A stretch of 64,000 nucleotides of DNA from JAGOMX01 sp041738135 (GCA_041738135.1 JBGSQK010000017.1:23021-87020); one strand, 5' to 3'; shown: positions 35,236 through 44,371, counted from the stretch's first letter. Program-made: numbers and translations. The notes: generated by a model from the letters alone, not told the origin.

Positions 35236-36327
35236 ATGCTGAGGACTAAAAATAATCCATTTTGTACACAGACATTTTTAATATTGCTGCTGTTCTCTTT
35301 GCTAACAGCTACACCAATTTTTGCGATCAGTCAGGAACAAATGACACAGAATGAAGAAGAAGCTAAGAAGGCAAAAGAAAATGCTAAAGCATGCGTTACG
35401 AGCGGTTTGTGTGATGGAATAAATTACTGTACCAAGAACCGTTTATGCCTCAACAATTGTGAAATAGGTGACAATCCTCAGGAAGTTCACCAAGCAAATA
35501 TCGCTGCTGCTTTAGGCTTTTTTGGTCTAGGAGATGCGATGGAAGGAAATGAGCTGCTTAAATGTAGGAGGAGCTGCGTCGCAAAATCTTTCAGCGATTG
35601 TAATGAGCCAATTCCCGGCTGCAAGCCAGAAAACGCTCCTGCGTGCATGAAACCCATACCTCCAGAAAAACAGCCCGGCGACTATAGATTATATGAGAAG
35701 TATCCGGCTACAGCCGATCCAGCTCGCATATGTCGTGAATACTGCGGTGCATGGTCTGAGTGGCCCGGTGCGGGTGAATATAGCCATTGTGATAAAAGAT
35801 GCAGCGCCTTGGACGTTTTAAGTGAGTGTTTCAAAAAAAACAAAGGTGCAGAAAATATTCAGACTGTATGCAAATATTCAGGCAAAGAAATCGGTGGTGA
35901 AGCTGGAACTAGAGATAAGGATGCTTTGGTGCAAATTAAACTGAACAGCTTTGTTCAAGAAGCAACCTGCATTCACGAACGAGAAGCCGGGCGTCCTGAT
36001 TCTGATGCCTGCAAATACCTATGCGTGGATAAAACGGGCTCGCAAAAAGAACAAGATAAATGGTTGCGCAGTTGTACACAGAAAACATTGTCTGACTATG
36101 AGCGTGATAAATTAAAACAAATTGCTGCGGAAGCCGCATTGAAATCTGCAGTGAGCACAGCTTTACAGTCTGCCACCGAAGGAGAATTAGCGGTTGGTAT
36201 TGGTCAAAAATCGCTTAAGTCTTTCCAAAAAGATAAAGCAGAAAGTCTTAAGGACTGGGAAGAGCAGCAGAAAGAGGAAGAAGAGCAAGCTTTAAAAGAG
36301 TATGAAAAACAACAAAAGAATAAATAA
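35236..36327 (+). CDS. exported 20-cysteine protein, member 8, paralogue of member 7
   Basis: 363 residues. A signal peptide ends near TPIFA (about residue 30). The domain aligns with member 7 along its length: GLCDGINYC, CLNNCEIG, FFGLGDAM, DPARICREYC, LSECFKKNKGA. It keeps the same 18 cysteines and adds two in an inserted Pro-rich loop (PGCKPENAPACMKP), as expected for one extra disulfide. The C-terminus is again a charged coiled coil. It starts 17 nt after member 7. The family is not recognised. Confidence 0.78.
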   Translation: MLRTKNNPFCTQTFLILLLFSLLTATPIFAISQEQMTQNEEEAKKAKENAKACVTSGLCDGINYCTKNRLCLNNCEIGDNPQEVHQANIAAALGFFGLGDAMEGNELLKCRRSCVAKSFSDCNEPIPGCKPENAPACMKPIPPEKQPGDYRLYEKYPATADPARICREYCGAWSEWPGAGEYSHCDKRCSALDVLSECFKKNKGAENIQTVCKYSGKEIGGEAGTRDKDALVQIKLNSFVQEATCIHEREAGRPDSDACKYLCVDKTGSQKEQDKWLRSCTQKTLSDYERDKLKQIAAEAALKSAVSTALQSATEGELAVGIGQKSLKSFQKDKAESLKDWEEQQKEEEEQALKEYEKQQKNK

Positions 36328-36336
36328 TTCATAATA

Positions 36337-36375
36337 TTAGCAAAACGTTAATCCTTTTATGAGATTATGTACAAT
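36337..36375 (+). promoter_or_regulatory. near-consensus CtrA box overlapping a promoter before member 9
   Basis: TTAG (36337-36340), 7 nt, then TTAA (36348-36351) gives 7 of 8 CtrA matches. A good -10 TACAAT sits at 36370-36375, so the second half-site coincides with the -35 position (TTAATC, 16-nt spacer). Confidence 0.4.
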
Positions 36376-36429
36376 AGGAATTATGTTTTAAACATATCTA
36401 TAGCTGAAATACCTGGAGGGGTTCGTTGT

Positions 36430-37170
36430 ATGAAAATTAATTCATTTTTATTAGGGGCCATGTTTGTTGCTTTATCTTCCTATGCCGTATCAACTCCACC
36501 CCCAGCTCCTGCACCAGATCAAACTGCTGCTGCAGCTCCTGCTCCAGCAGACACTGGAAAAAAGGAAATGACGGCTGAACAGAAAGCCTCTAAAGAGCGT
36601 GTAGAAAGAAAAATACAGGTAAAGAAGAATGATGCGGAAAAATATGCCTTTATTGTTAAATTAAGAGATGAAGTGAGAAAGTTAAAGGCAAAAATGCTTC
36701 TCCATGGTCGTCTGGAAAAAAAGTATAGCAAAGAATACCATGTGAAGCATTCTGCATTATTAGGGGGGAGGGTCAAACAAGAACCTCCAAAGCCTTCCCA
36801 ACCCGCGACTCCCACCGATAAAAAGCAAACCTCAATGCTTGGCTCAGCCACTATGTTTACCTCGCTAGATGAAGATGTTGCAGAGACCGGAGCGGCGGCT
36901 GAACTTACTCCTTTGGATAAGGCTTATGAAACTGCCGATAAGGCAGCGGAAGAATGGGATAAGGCTAGTGAAGAACTATTAGAAGCTGACGATAATGCAA
37001 GCGATGCTTTGTATCAAAAAGAAGAAGAGACTTTTGAAAAATATAGTGCAGCGCTTGAAAGTTTAAAGCAGCAATTGATTAAGGATAAAGATGAAACAAT
37101 AGCCGCGATGGACGAAACCATTGCTGCTGTTGATGAGGAATTGGCTGATCCCATAGGGATAGTTCCATAA
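36430..37170 (+). CDS. exported Ala/Glu/Lys-rich helical protein, member 9
   Basis: 246 residues from the Met at 36430. This start is preferred because the signal peptide (MKINSFLLGAMFVALSSYAV) begins there and GGAGGG lies upstream; the frame extends 21 codons further 5'. A Pro/Ala stretch follows, then a basic helix (60-110), a linker and an acidic coiled coil (PLDKAYETADKAAEEWDKAS and onward). There is no cysteine in the mature part. The function is unknown. Confidence 0.7.
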   Translation: MKINSFLLGAMFVALSSYAVSTPPPAPAPDQTAAAAPAPADTGKKEMTAEQKASKERVERKIQVKKNDAEKYAFIVKLRDEVRKLKAKMLLHGRLEKKYSKEYHVKHSALLGGRVKQEPPKPSQPATPTDKKQTSMLGSATMFTSLDEDVAETGAAAELTPLDKAYETADKAAEEWDKASEELLEADDNASDALYQKEEETFEKYSAALESLKQQLIKDKDETIAAMDETIAAVDEELADPIGIVP

Positions 37171-37224
37171 GCAATTTGTTGTGCGGTAAGAGGTATTCCT
37201 ATAAAGCGGAATAAAATCAGACTA

Positions 37225-37239
37225 TTAATGAAAATTTAA
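37225..37239. promoter_or_regulatory. CtrA-type box TTAA-N7-TTAA before member 10
   Basis: TTAA at 37225-37228 and at 37236-37239, spacer 7 nt, is an exact consensus match. TATAAG at 37255-37260 could be the -10. It lies 100 nt upstream of the ATG at 37339 in a 168-nt gap. Confidence 0.5.
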
Positions 37240-37338
37240 CTTCTGTATGGGATGCTATAAGTAATTACTGGTTAATCCATTTTGCAAGATAACAGATGCT
37301 TGGCAAGACGGAGTTGAAACGAAAGGGAGTTTAAATAA

Positions 37339-38196
37339 ATGAAATCACACATGAGAACCATTGTTAGTTTAGCCACATTTAGTTTGCTAATAGCATTTGC
37401 CACGCAGAATAGCTTAGCTCAAACAGCACCCTCAAATGCCCCGGCGACGGCTGCTGCTGCTAAACCCGCTAAACCAAAAATAGATGATAAAAAAACAAAA
37501 GAGAATCGTGAGAAACTCATAAAGCAAATAAAGCTCATTGAGAAAAAACAGCAGGCTAAGGACCCGGCCAATCCCTTTACAAATTCAGATCAAGCACTGC
37601 TTAATATGATAAAGCAAGTTGAAAAGCTAACCAAAGATAGGTCAGATCTGAAGAAATTTACTAAGGGCAAGGACAAAGATAAACTTACACAACCGGAAAA
37701 GGATAAACTTAAGGAACTTAATAAGGCTATTGACTCTTCGAAAAAAGAACTTGATAAGCTGAAGGACGAATACAAAAAAATTAAAAAGGGCCCTGACGCT
37801 GATAAACCTGCCGAAGAAAAAGGGGTTAAAGAAGAACCTAAGACCGATAAGTCTGCTGAAGATAAAAAGGTCACAGAAGGGGCTAATGATGATAAATCAG
37901 CAAAAGTATCAGTAATTTCTGAAAACATTCTGAGATTTACTACTGATAATGATGAGGCGTCAGATGAAGATCTTTTTTCAGAAGATCTCCTCTTTGGAGA
38001 TATTGAAGAAGGTGATTCTTATAATCCAGCTGACCCATTAGACGAATCCGAACGATTGAACCAAGAACTGGCTCGGGAGGAATTGGCTATCATAACTGCG
38101 TTGATTGAGGGAGATGATGAATCAGAATCCCAGATCGAGACAGATAGAGCTCAAGATCAAAAGAAAATGGATGATCTAGGAGACCAGTTGTACTGA
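37339..38196 (+). CDS. exported Lys-rich coiled-coil protein with acidic C-terminus, member 10
   Basis: 285 residues, last gene of the block. A signal peptide ends at NSLA (about residue 27). An Ala/Pro-rich stretch follows, then a strongly basic coiled coil (about 50-190, many KDK and KEL repeats) and an acidic C-terminal third (DNDEASDEDLFSEDLLFGD and beyond). Such charge polarity suggests binding to itself or to a polymer. There is no cysteine. An intrinsic terminator follows 35 nt after the stop. Confidence 0.72.
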   Translation: MKSHMRTIVSLATFSLLIAFATQNSLAQTAPSNAPATAAAAKPAKPKIDDKKTKENREKLIKQIKLIEKKQQAKDPANPFTNSDQALLNMIKQVEKLTKDRSDLKKFTKGKDKDKLTQPEKDKLKELNKAIDSSKKELDKLKDEYKKIKKGPDADKPAEEKGVKEEPKTDKSAEDKKVTEGANDDKSAKVSVISENILRFTTDNDEASDEDLFSEDLLFGDIEEGDSYNPADPLDESERLNQELAREELAIITALIEGDDESESQIETDRAQDQKKMDDLGDQLY

Positions 38197-38230
38197 TCCA
38201 AGTAACACAAGCAGTTTGAAGAAAAGAAAA

Positions 38231-38255
38231 CAGCCCCAATGGGGCTGTTTTTTTG
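38231..38255. terminator. terminator closing the exported-protein block
   Basis: CAGCCCC (38231-38237) pairs with GGGGCTG (38241-38247) around AAT, followed by eight T. The AAAAGAAAA before the stem gives a weaker T-tract on the other strand, so it may also stop dapE transcription. Confidence 0.9.
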
Positions 38256-38261
38256 TTATCG

Positions 38262-39413
38262 TTATTCAGTCTTAACCACGAAATAATTGTTTAAAATTTG
38301 TCCATATAAACCTTTAAGGGTTCTAAGATCATCAAAACCCACATGCTCATCCACTTGATGCGCTGTGTGGTTCAACAAACCCAGTTCTAAGACAGGACAA
38401 TAGTGATGGATAAATCTAGCATCGGATGTGCCCCCACTGGTGCTGGTTTTTGGTTTTTGGCTTGTTACGGATTCTACGGCGTCCATAGTCAATTTCACCA
38501 AATCATTTGATCCATTCAAAAACGGCTCAGCATTGCCGGAAAATTCCAGAGAGTATTCTTTACAATGGGCTTGGGCCAAGGATTCAATTCTTTTGATCAG
38601 ATCTGCTCTTGTGTGCTGATTGTTATACCTAATATTAAACTTCGCCTCAGCTTTGGCGGGGATGACGTTGACAGCTATATTGTCCGCTGAAACAGAGGTT
38701 ATTTCCAGGTTTGAGGCATCAAAATGCTCACTACCCTTGTCCCAGGACTGTTGTTGCAAATCAAACAGAAATTCGATGAGCGAAGGCAATGGATTGTTTG
38801 CGCGTTGAGGATAGGCCACGTGGCCCTGCTTGCCCTGCACCTGAATATGACCGGACAAAGATCCCCTGCGGCCGTTTTTGATGGTGTCGCCGACCCAATC
38901 TTCTGATGTGGGCTCACCTACCAAACATACATCTGGTAACTGCTTAAGCTCTTTAAGTTTTTGCAGAACTTTCACTGTGCCGTCTACTGCATCACCTTCC
39001 TCATCACCAGTTATGAGCAAACTAACACTGCCAGGTAAGGCCCCTTTTTCCAGGTGCTTAGCAACAGCTGCTATAAATGCCGCTATAGCACCTTTCATGT
39101 CAACGGCACCACGTCCGTACAGTAAGCCGCTATCAATTTCCCCGGCATAAGGCGGGTATTGCCAATTGCCTAAATCACCTACAGGCACCACATCCACATG
39201 TCCCGCAAAACAAAAATGAGGCGCACCCGCTCCGTATCGGGCGAACAGATTCATAACCTGCGAGCCATTGGATTGAAAATTCATCATTTGGCAATCAAAA
39301 CCCAGCGGCTTTAGGAGATTTTGAAGGTAATCAAAGATGTCATCGCCAGCAGGCGTCAAAGATGGAAATTTAATAAGTTCCTGAGTGAGCTTGATCACAT
39401 CATATGATTGCAT
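38262..39413 (-). CDS. dapE: succinyl-diaminopimelate desuccinylase
   Basis: Zinc M20 hydrolase of the succinylase branch of lysine/mDAP synthesis, 383 residues. Metal-binding segments are AGHVDVVPVGD and GRGAVDMKGAIAA. The catalytic Glu pair is in TGDEEGDAVDG, and EPTSEDW and the final LNHTAHQVDEHV are also present. It starts immediately after the dapD stop (TAA-ATG contact), so the two genes are coupled. Confidence 0.97.
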   Translation of the reverse strand: MQSYDVIKLTQELIKFPSLTPAGDDIFDYLQNLLKPLGFDCQMMNFQSNGSQVMNLFARYGAGAPHFCFAGHVDVVPVGDLGNWQYPPYAGEIDSGLLYGRGAVDMKGAIAAFIAAVAKHLEKGALPGSVSLLITGDEEGDAVDGTVKVLQKLKELKQLPDVCLVGEPTSEDWVGDTIKNGRRGSLSGHIQVQGKQGHVAYPQRANNPLPSLIEFLFDLQQQSWDKGSEHFDASNLEITSVSADNIAVNVIPAKAEAKFNIRYNNQHTRADLIKRIESLAQAHCKEYSLEFSGNAEPFLNGSNDLVKLTMDAVESVTSQKPKTSTSGGTSDARFIHHYCPVLELGLLNHTAHQVDEHVGFDDLRTLKGLYGQILNNYFVVKTE

Positions 39414-40232
39414 TTATAGGGGCCTTAAAAGTTCGTTGATAGACGTTTTTGATCGGGTTCTTTCGTCCACTTGCTTGACGATTACCGCACAGGGCAAATT
39501 GGGGCCAGGTTGACCATTTTTAAGGGGTTTACCGGGAAGCGTACCTGATATGACAACCGAATAGGAGGGAACGCGACCATAGATGATTTCACCCGACTCC
39601 CGGTTAATGATAGGTGTAGATGCACCCAAGAACACACCCATACCAATAACAGCGCCTTCTTCGACGATCATACCCTCCACCACCTCGCTGCGTGCACCGA
39701 TAAAGCAGTTATCTTCAATAATAACGGGATTGGCTTGCAAGGGCTCAAGAACGCCTCCAATGCCAGCGCCGCCTGATATATGACAATTCTTTCCCACTTG
39801 CGCACAAGATCCGACAGTGGCCCACGTATCCACCAGAGTGCCTTCATCCACGTAGGCGCCTACATTCACGAAGCTCGGCATCAAGATAACACGGGGTGCA
39901 ATATGCGCACCGTAGCGGACAACATTACCGGGAACAGCTCTTATACCCGAGACCTTAAATTGCTCTTCTGTCCAACGGGTAAACTTTAAGGGCAGTTTAT
40001 CATAAGAATGATCGCCCATTTGGTTGTCCCACAACCTAAAAGAAAGCAAGACGGCTTTTTTAAGCCAAGGATGCACAATCCATTGACCATCAATCTTCTC
40101 TGCTATACGACGTCTACCTGTATCCAGATCATCGAATACGGTTTGTATAACTTCTTGGAGATCCATAATGTCGGCCGAAGTAAGCTCCGCACGGCGCTCC
40201 CAAGCATTCTCGGTTATGTTCTTAATTTCCAT
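39414..40232 (-). CDS. dapD: tetrahydrodipicolinate N-succinyltransferase
   Basis: A 272-residue left-handed beta-helix acyltransferase with hexapeptide repeats (VNVGAYVDEGTLVDTWATVG, then SGGAGIGGVLEP). It makes N-succinyl-2-amino-6-ketopimelate, the step before aminotransfer and DapE. It overlaps the pgk stop by 11 nt, an unusual but tight linkage. Confidence 0.97.
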   Translation of the reverse strand: MEIKNITENAWERRAELTSADIMDLQEVIQTVFDDLDTGRRRIAEKIDGQWIVHPWLKKAVLLSFRLWDNQMGDHSYDKLPLKFTRWTEEQFKVSGIRAVPGNVVRYGAHIAPRVILMPSFVNVGAYVDEGTLVDTWATVGSCAQVGKNCHISGGAGIGGVLEPLQANPVIIEDNCFIGARSEVVEGMIVEEGAVIGMGVFLGASTPIINRESGEIIYGRVPSYSVVISGTLPGKPLKNGQPGPNLPCAVIVKQVDERTRSKTSINELLRPL

Positions 40233-41448
40233 TGATCACCTTACCATTTTGATTTTTTATTTGAATGTTGCTCTTTTTAAGAGCCTCCACCCCAGGCAAA
40301 CTTTTGCCTTCAATCCATTCTAAAAAGGCACCGCCCGCCGTCGACACATAGCTGAAGTTATCCATCACCCCGGCCTGGTTTAGCACTGCAATAGTCTCGC
40401 CGCCACCAGCTATGGTGTAAAGATCTCGAGTTTTGGTTAGATGGGCAATCTTCTGGGCAAGCGTTACACTTCCGTTATCAAACGGTGGAATCTCAAACAC
40501 ACCTAAAGGACCATTCCATATGAATGTGCGACATAGCTGCGCAATTTTATAAATATCGTTTACGGTCTCAGGACCAAAATCCACAATCATATCTTTATAT
40601 GTTAAGTCTTGCGGGGCACAGGTTCTATATTTGGCATTTGCCTCTAGATTTTCCACCACCACCACATCGCTGGGCGGAATGATGGCGCAACCTGATTTTA
40701 AAGCGATGGCTTCAATTTCCATCACCATATCAACCATGTCTGGTTCACATAAGGATTTGCCCACTTGCTGTTTGTGAGCATAAATAAATGTGTTCGCGAT
40801 GCCGCCCGCTGGAATCAAGTACATAACCTTTTGAGCAAGGCTCTTTAATACACTCAGCTTAGTTGAGACCTTGGATCCGCCCACAATAGCCATAATTGGC
40901 TCTTTTGGATGATCAAAGGCTTGCGTGAGCGCCTCTATTTCTTGTTGCATTAAACGGCCAGCAAAACTAGGCAAGATATGCGTAATGGCCTCCACAGAAG
41001 CATGTGCGCGGTGGGAAACGGAAAAACCATCGTTCACATAAATATCAGCAAGAGAGGCCAGTTGCTGAGCAAATACGGGATCATTTTTTTCTTCACCCGC
41101 ATGAAACCGCAAGTTTTCCAGCATAGCAACTTGCCCCTGTTGCAGATCTGGCGTTTTACTGTAATCTCTTACGAGATTAATTGGTTGCTTAATAAGTTTA
41201 CTCAAAGCATCCGCAATGGGCTGCAGCGACAATGAAAGATCAACCCCCTTGGGTCGGCCCAGATGAGCACATAGAATAATTTTTGCACCTTTTTCTATGA
41301 GTTCTTTAATTGTTGGGAGTATTTTTTCCATACGCTCATGATCGATGATAACGCCATCTTTCATGGGGACATTTAAATCAACCCGCAACAGCACTCTTTG
41401 ATTGTGAACTTTTACATCATCCAGTGTGTAAATTTTATGCATGTGCAA
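40222..41448 (-). CDS. pgk: phosphoglycerate kinase
   Basis: Glycolytic enzyme, 408 residues. Signatures are VLLRVDLNVPMKDG, CAHLGRPKG and GAKVS-type GGSKVSTKLSVLK; the nucleotide loop is GGGETIAVL and the C-terminal hinge is STAGGAFLEWIEGK. The first Met pair (MHMHK) leaves two possible starts two codons apart. It is the first gene of a pgk-dapD-dapE run on this strand. Confidence 0.97.
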   Translation of the reverse strand: MHMHKIYTLDDVKVHNQRVLLRVDLNVPMKDGVIIDHERMEKILPTIKELIEKGAKIILCAHLGRPKGVDLSLSLQPIADALSKLIKQPINLVRDYSKTPDLQQGQVAMLENLRFHAGEEKNDPVFAQQLASLADIYVNDGFSVSHRAHASVEAITHILPSFAGRLMQQEIEALTQAFDHPKEPIMAIVGGSKVSTKLSVLKSLAQKVMYLIPAGGIANTFIYAHKQQVGKSLCEPDMVDMVMEIEAIALKSGCAIIPPSDVVVVENLEANAKYRTCAPQDLTYKDMIVDFGPETVNDIYKIAQLCRTFIWNGPLGVFEIPPFDNGSVTLAQKIAHLTKTRDLYTIAGGGETIAVLNQAGVMDNFSYVSTAGGAFLEWIEGKSLPGVEALKKSNIQIKNQNGKVINGN

Positions 41449-41601
41449 CCCTTTTCCATTTAGCAGCTAATTTAGGATATTAACGTTCTTGTGGAGAACG
41501 TCAAGCAGAAGACTTTCTTTTGAGTGAAAGAAAAAATTAACCTATGTGTGATTAGATGAATCAGAAACATGAAACATTGACCTAACAGGGCAAAATCAGC
41601 A

Positions 41602-42465
41602 ATGTTCTTTATCGTAGGTTCCATAGTCGTTATACTGAGCGTTTTTGGTGGCTATGCTGCTATGGGCGGCAAGCTCATGGTTTTGTGGCAGCCCTTTGAG
41701 GTGGTCATAATTTGTGGCGCCGCCATCGGCGCATTTCTCATTGCTACCCCTAAAAATGTGCTTTTCAATACGCCCAAAGCTTTGAAAGATATGATAAGTG
41801 GTTCGCCATATTCTAAGGCCAACTTTCAAGAACTTTTGTGCGTTCTTTATGCTATCTTTAAAATTGCTAAAACGAAAGGTATGCTTGCACTTGAGAGCCA
41901 TACGGAAAATCCTCACGATAGTGAATTATTCAAACATTTCGAGCATTTCCATCATCAACATCACGCGGTTGAATTTTTGTGCGACTATTTGCGTCTAATA
42001 ACTTTGGGCAGTGACAATCCTCATCAGATGGAAGATTTGATGAATGAAGAATTGGAGGTACATCACAAAGAAAGCCACAAACAATCACACGCTGTACAAA
42101 CTATTGCTGATGGCATGCCCGCTTTGGGTATCGTTGCAGCAGTTTTGGGTGTTATTAAAACCATGGGTTCATTAACAGAGCCACCCGAAGTATTAGGACA
42201 CCTTATTGGTGGCGCTTTGGTGGGTACTTTTTTAGGTGTGTTCATATCCTACGGCTTTTTGGCTCCTATGGCCAGTTCGATTCAAGGTGTATATGATGAG
42301 GAAGCAAAATATTTGGATTGCATCAAAGTAGGTATATTGGCCTATCTTAATGGTTATGCACCTGCTATTTGTATTGAATTTGCACGTAAATCTATCATTC
42401 CCGATATGAGGCCCACATTTAATGAAGTGGAAGAAGCTGTATCCACTCTTCCTAGCTTCAATTAG
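41602..42465 (+). CDS. motA: flagellar motor stator protein MotA
   Basis: A 287-residue, four-helix membrane protein forming the proton channel with MotB. The two C-terminal helices carry the conserved segments DGMPALGIVAAVLGVIKTMG and GGALVGTFLGVFISYGFLAP. The large cytoplasmic loop contains the charged residues that touch FliG. motB follows after 9 nt. No other flagellar genes are in the window. Confidence 0.96.
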   Translation: MFFIVGSIVVILSVFGGYAAMGGKLMVLWQPFEVVIICGAAIGAFLIATPKNVLFNTPKALKDMISGSPYSKANFQELLCVLYAIFKIAKTKGMLALESHTENPHDSELFKHFEHFHHQHHAVEFLCDYLRLITLGSDNPHQMEDLMNEELEVHHKESHKQSHAVQTIADGMPALGIVAAVLGVIKTMGSLTEPPEVLGHLIGGALVGTFLGVFISYGFLAPMASSIQGVYDEEAKYLDCIKVGILAYLNGYAPAICIEFARKSIIPDMRPTFNEVEEAVSTLPSFN

Positions 42466-42474
42466 GGGTACGTC

Positions 42475-43407
42475 ATGATTAATCAATCACAACCAATTAT
42501 TAAAAAAGTTAAAAAAATTGTAGGTGGCGGACACCATGGCGGTGCCTGGAAAGTTGCTTACGCAGATTTCGTAACGGCAATGATGGCTTTTTTCTTGCTC
42601 ATGTGGTTGCTCAATGCTACATCGGAAGAGCAGAAGAGAGGTATCTCCAATTACTTCGGCCCCGTAGGTATGTCATCTGCTGCAGCCGGTAGCGGCGGGA
42701 TCTTGGGTGGACAATCAGTTGCGACCGAAGGTTCATTTGAAGACTCTAAGGCAGCTCCTGCGGTTACTATGTTGACGCCACAAACCAACGCGGGGGAAGC
42801 TAAAACAGAAGGGGATGAGGTCAATCAAAAGGTAACACCGGTAGAAGATGTTAAAGTCGTAAACGAGGTCAAAGCCGATGCTCACCAAGAGGAAGCTGAT
42901 AAAAAAGGCGGTGCCGCTGCTTTGGACAAAAAGAATTTCGCCAGTGCCGAAGAGCAAATCAGGCAAGCCATCCAAAAATCACCTGAATTAGTGCAGTTTG
43001 CAGACAACCTAATCATCGACACAACCCCTGAAGGCTTACGCATCCAGATCGTAGATCAGGACAAAAAGTCCATGTTCCCATCAGGTGAGAAAAAAATGTA
43101 TGACCATACAGTAAAATTGTTGGCTTCTATCACAGCCGTTATCAAAAATATTCCCAATAAAATATCTATCACAGGTCATACGGATACAAAGCCCTATAAC
43201 AAAGGTGCAGATTACTCCAATTGGGAACTATCCGCAGACAGGGCTAATGCTAGCAGGCAAGTGCTTATCAGTTCAGGTTTAGATGAAGCCCGTATAAGCC
43301 ACGTCACAGGCAAAGCGGCAAACGAGCCGCTGGTTGCAGCAGATCCTTCATCATCGCAGAACAGGCGGATTTCCATTATACTATTGAATACGGAAAGGAA
43401 CGCTTAA
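42475..43407 (+). CDS. motB: flagellar motor stator protein MotB
   Basis: 310 residues. One TM helix (about 26-45) carries the proton-binding Asp31 in AYADFVTAMMAFFLLMWLL. A linker with Ala, Glu and Lys (about 70-155) leads to the OmpA-like peptidoglycan-binding domain (ISITGHTDTKPY, LSADRANASRQVLISSG, NRRISI). It overlaps the convergent gene downstream by 4 nt. Confidence 0.96.
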   Translation: MINQSQPIIKKVKKIVGGGHHGGAWKVAYADFVTAMMAFFLLMWLLNATSEEQKRGISNYFGPVGMSSAAAGSGGILGGQSVATEGSFEDSKAAPAVTMLTPQTNAGEAKTEGDEVNQKVTPVEDVKVVNEVKADAHQEEADKKGGAAALDKKNFASAEEQIRQAIQKSPELVQFADNLIIDTTPEGLRIQIVDQDKKSMFPSGEKKMYDHTVKLLASITAVIKNIPNKISITGHTDTKPYNKGADYSNWELSADRANASRQVLISSGLDEARISHVTGKAANEPLVAADPSSSQNRRISIILLNTERNA

Positions 43408-44294
43408 GTTCTTACACCTTTAAGAGATTCAAGAGATCTAGCCTCTCTAAACCATTCAATAAAGTCGACAAGGGCGGTTTTTTGTTCTAATGCCTGTTTA
43501 GTCTTTTCGTAAGCGTACAGTTGTTTTGATAAATTCTTTTGACCCAAAACATAGTGTGCACACCAGGCAAAATTTTTCTTATCCACGTCGAGGAAAAAAT
43601 CCAATGAGTACCTCAAGTCTTCTTCGATAATTTGAATAGAAGATGCCCTCAGGTTTAATAATTTGAAGCTACCAATCAAATGGTTTGGAGTCTCTGTAAT
43701 ATCGGAAATAATCTCGCCAATTGCCCTTACTCTTTCTTCTCTTATGGAGTATGACAAATGCTGAAAGCGAAGATCATTTAATTTGCCTCCAGCGTTTATG
43801 ACTCCGTTAAGCTCTTGACAACATGATAGCATAAGTTGTTGAGTCCGCGCCATTATCCCTAGATACAAAGTTGCTGATTCTATTAAAGCCATATTTTCTT
43901 GTGTGGGACGATTGCTCGCATTAAATGGATAGCCTTCTTCAAAATAAGCTCGGGCCAATGCCAGCTGACAACTTAACGGCGCATACTTCTTTACAAGCTC
44001 GATACCAGTTCTATTGAAATTAAAGCATAATAGTTTTACAAGAGATTTCATCCGGAGTTCAAGTTGCTGTTCCTTATTTACGTCTGATAGTGAGTGCATT
44101 TGAAGTCTAGCCAAATTTTCGCCCCATTTGAGTTCAAACGAGGTGAGGTCCATGGGATTATTTTGGGCAAAAACACTCAATTGATTTATATCTGTGAGAA
44201 AGGGATCTTTATGAGTTGCCAAGACTCTGGCATCAAAACTGCCTAAAATGACAACTATGGTTACGTATTTTACAAGATTAAGCATGCTCTTCAC
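43404..44294 (-). CDS. exported protein of unknown function
   Basis: 296 residues from a GTG at 44294, or 293 from the ATG at 44285, which begins the signal peptide MLNLVKYVTIVVILG. The mature protein is all helical with scattered Leu and five or so cysteines (KLLCFNFN, SCQLALA, SCCQEL, WCAHYVLG). I recognise no family. It is convergent with motB and stands alone, 139 nt from the divergent outer-membrane protein gene. Confidence 0.65.
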   Translation of the reverse strand: MKSMLNLVKYVTIVVILGSFDARVLATHKDPFLTDINQLSVFAQNNPMDLTSFELKWGENLARLQMHSLSDVNKEQQLELRMKSLVKLLCFNFNRTGIELVKKYAPLSCQLALARAYFEEGYPFNASNRPTQENMALIESATLYLGIMARTQQLMLSCCQELNGVINAGGKLNDLRFQHLSYSIREERVRAIGEIISDITETPNHLIGSFKLLNLRASSIQIIEEDLRYSLDFFLDVDKKNFAWCAHYVLGQKNLSKQLYAYEKTKQALEQKTALVDFIEWFREARSLESLKGVRT

Positions 44295-44371
44295 TTTTCA
44301 AAATGGTCTATAAGGCATAAATATCATCGCTTTACGTTCATGTCTAGCAGGTTGTTGCAATTTATCTTAAA

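Noticed and set aside
41449..41601. CtrA box before motA
   Set aside because: TTAA half-sites occur but none is followed by a second half-site at 7 nt.
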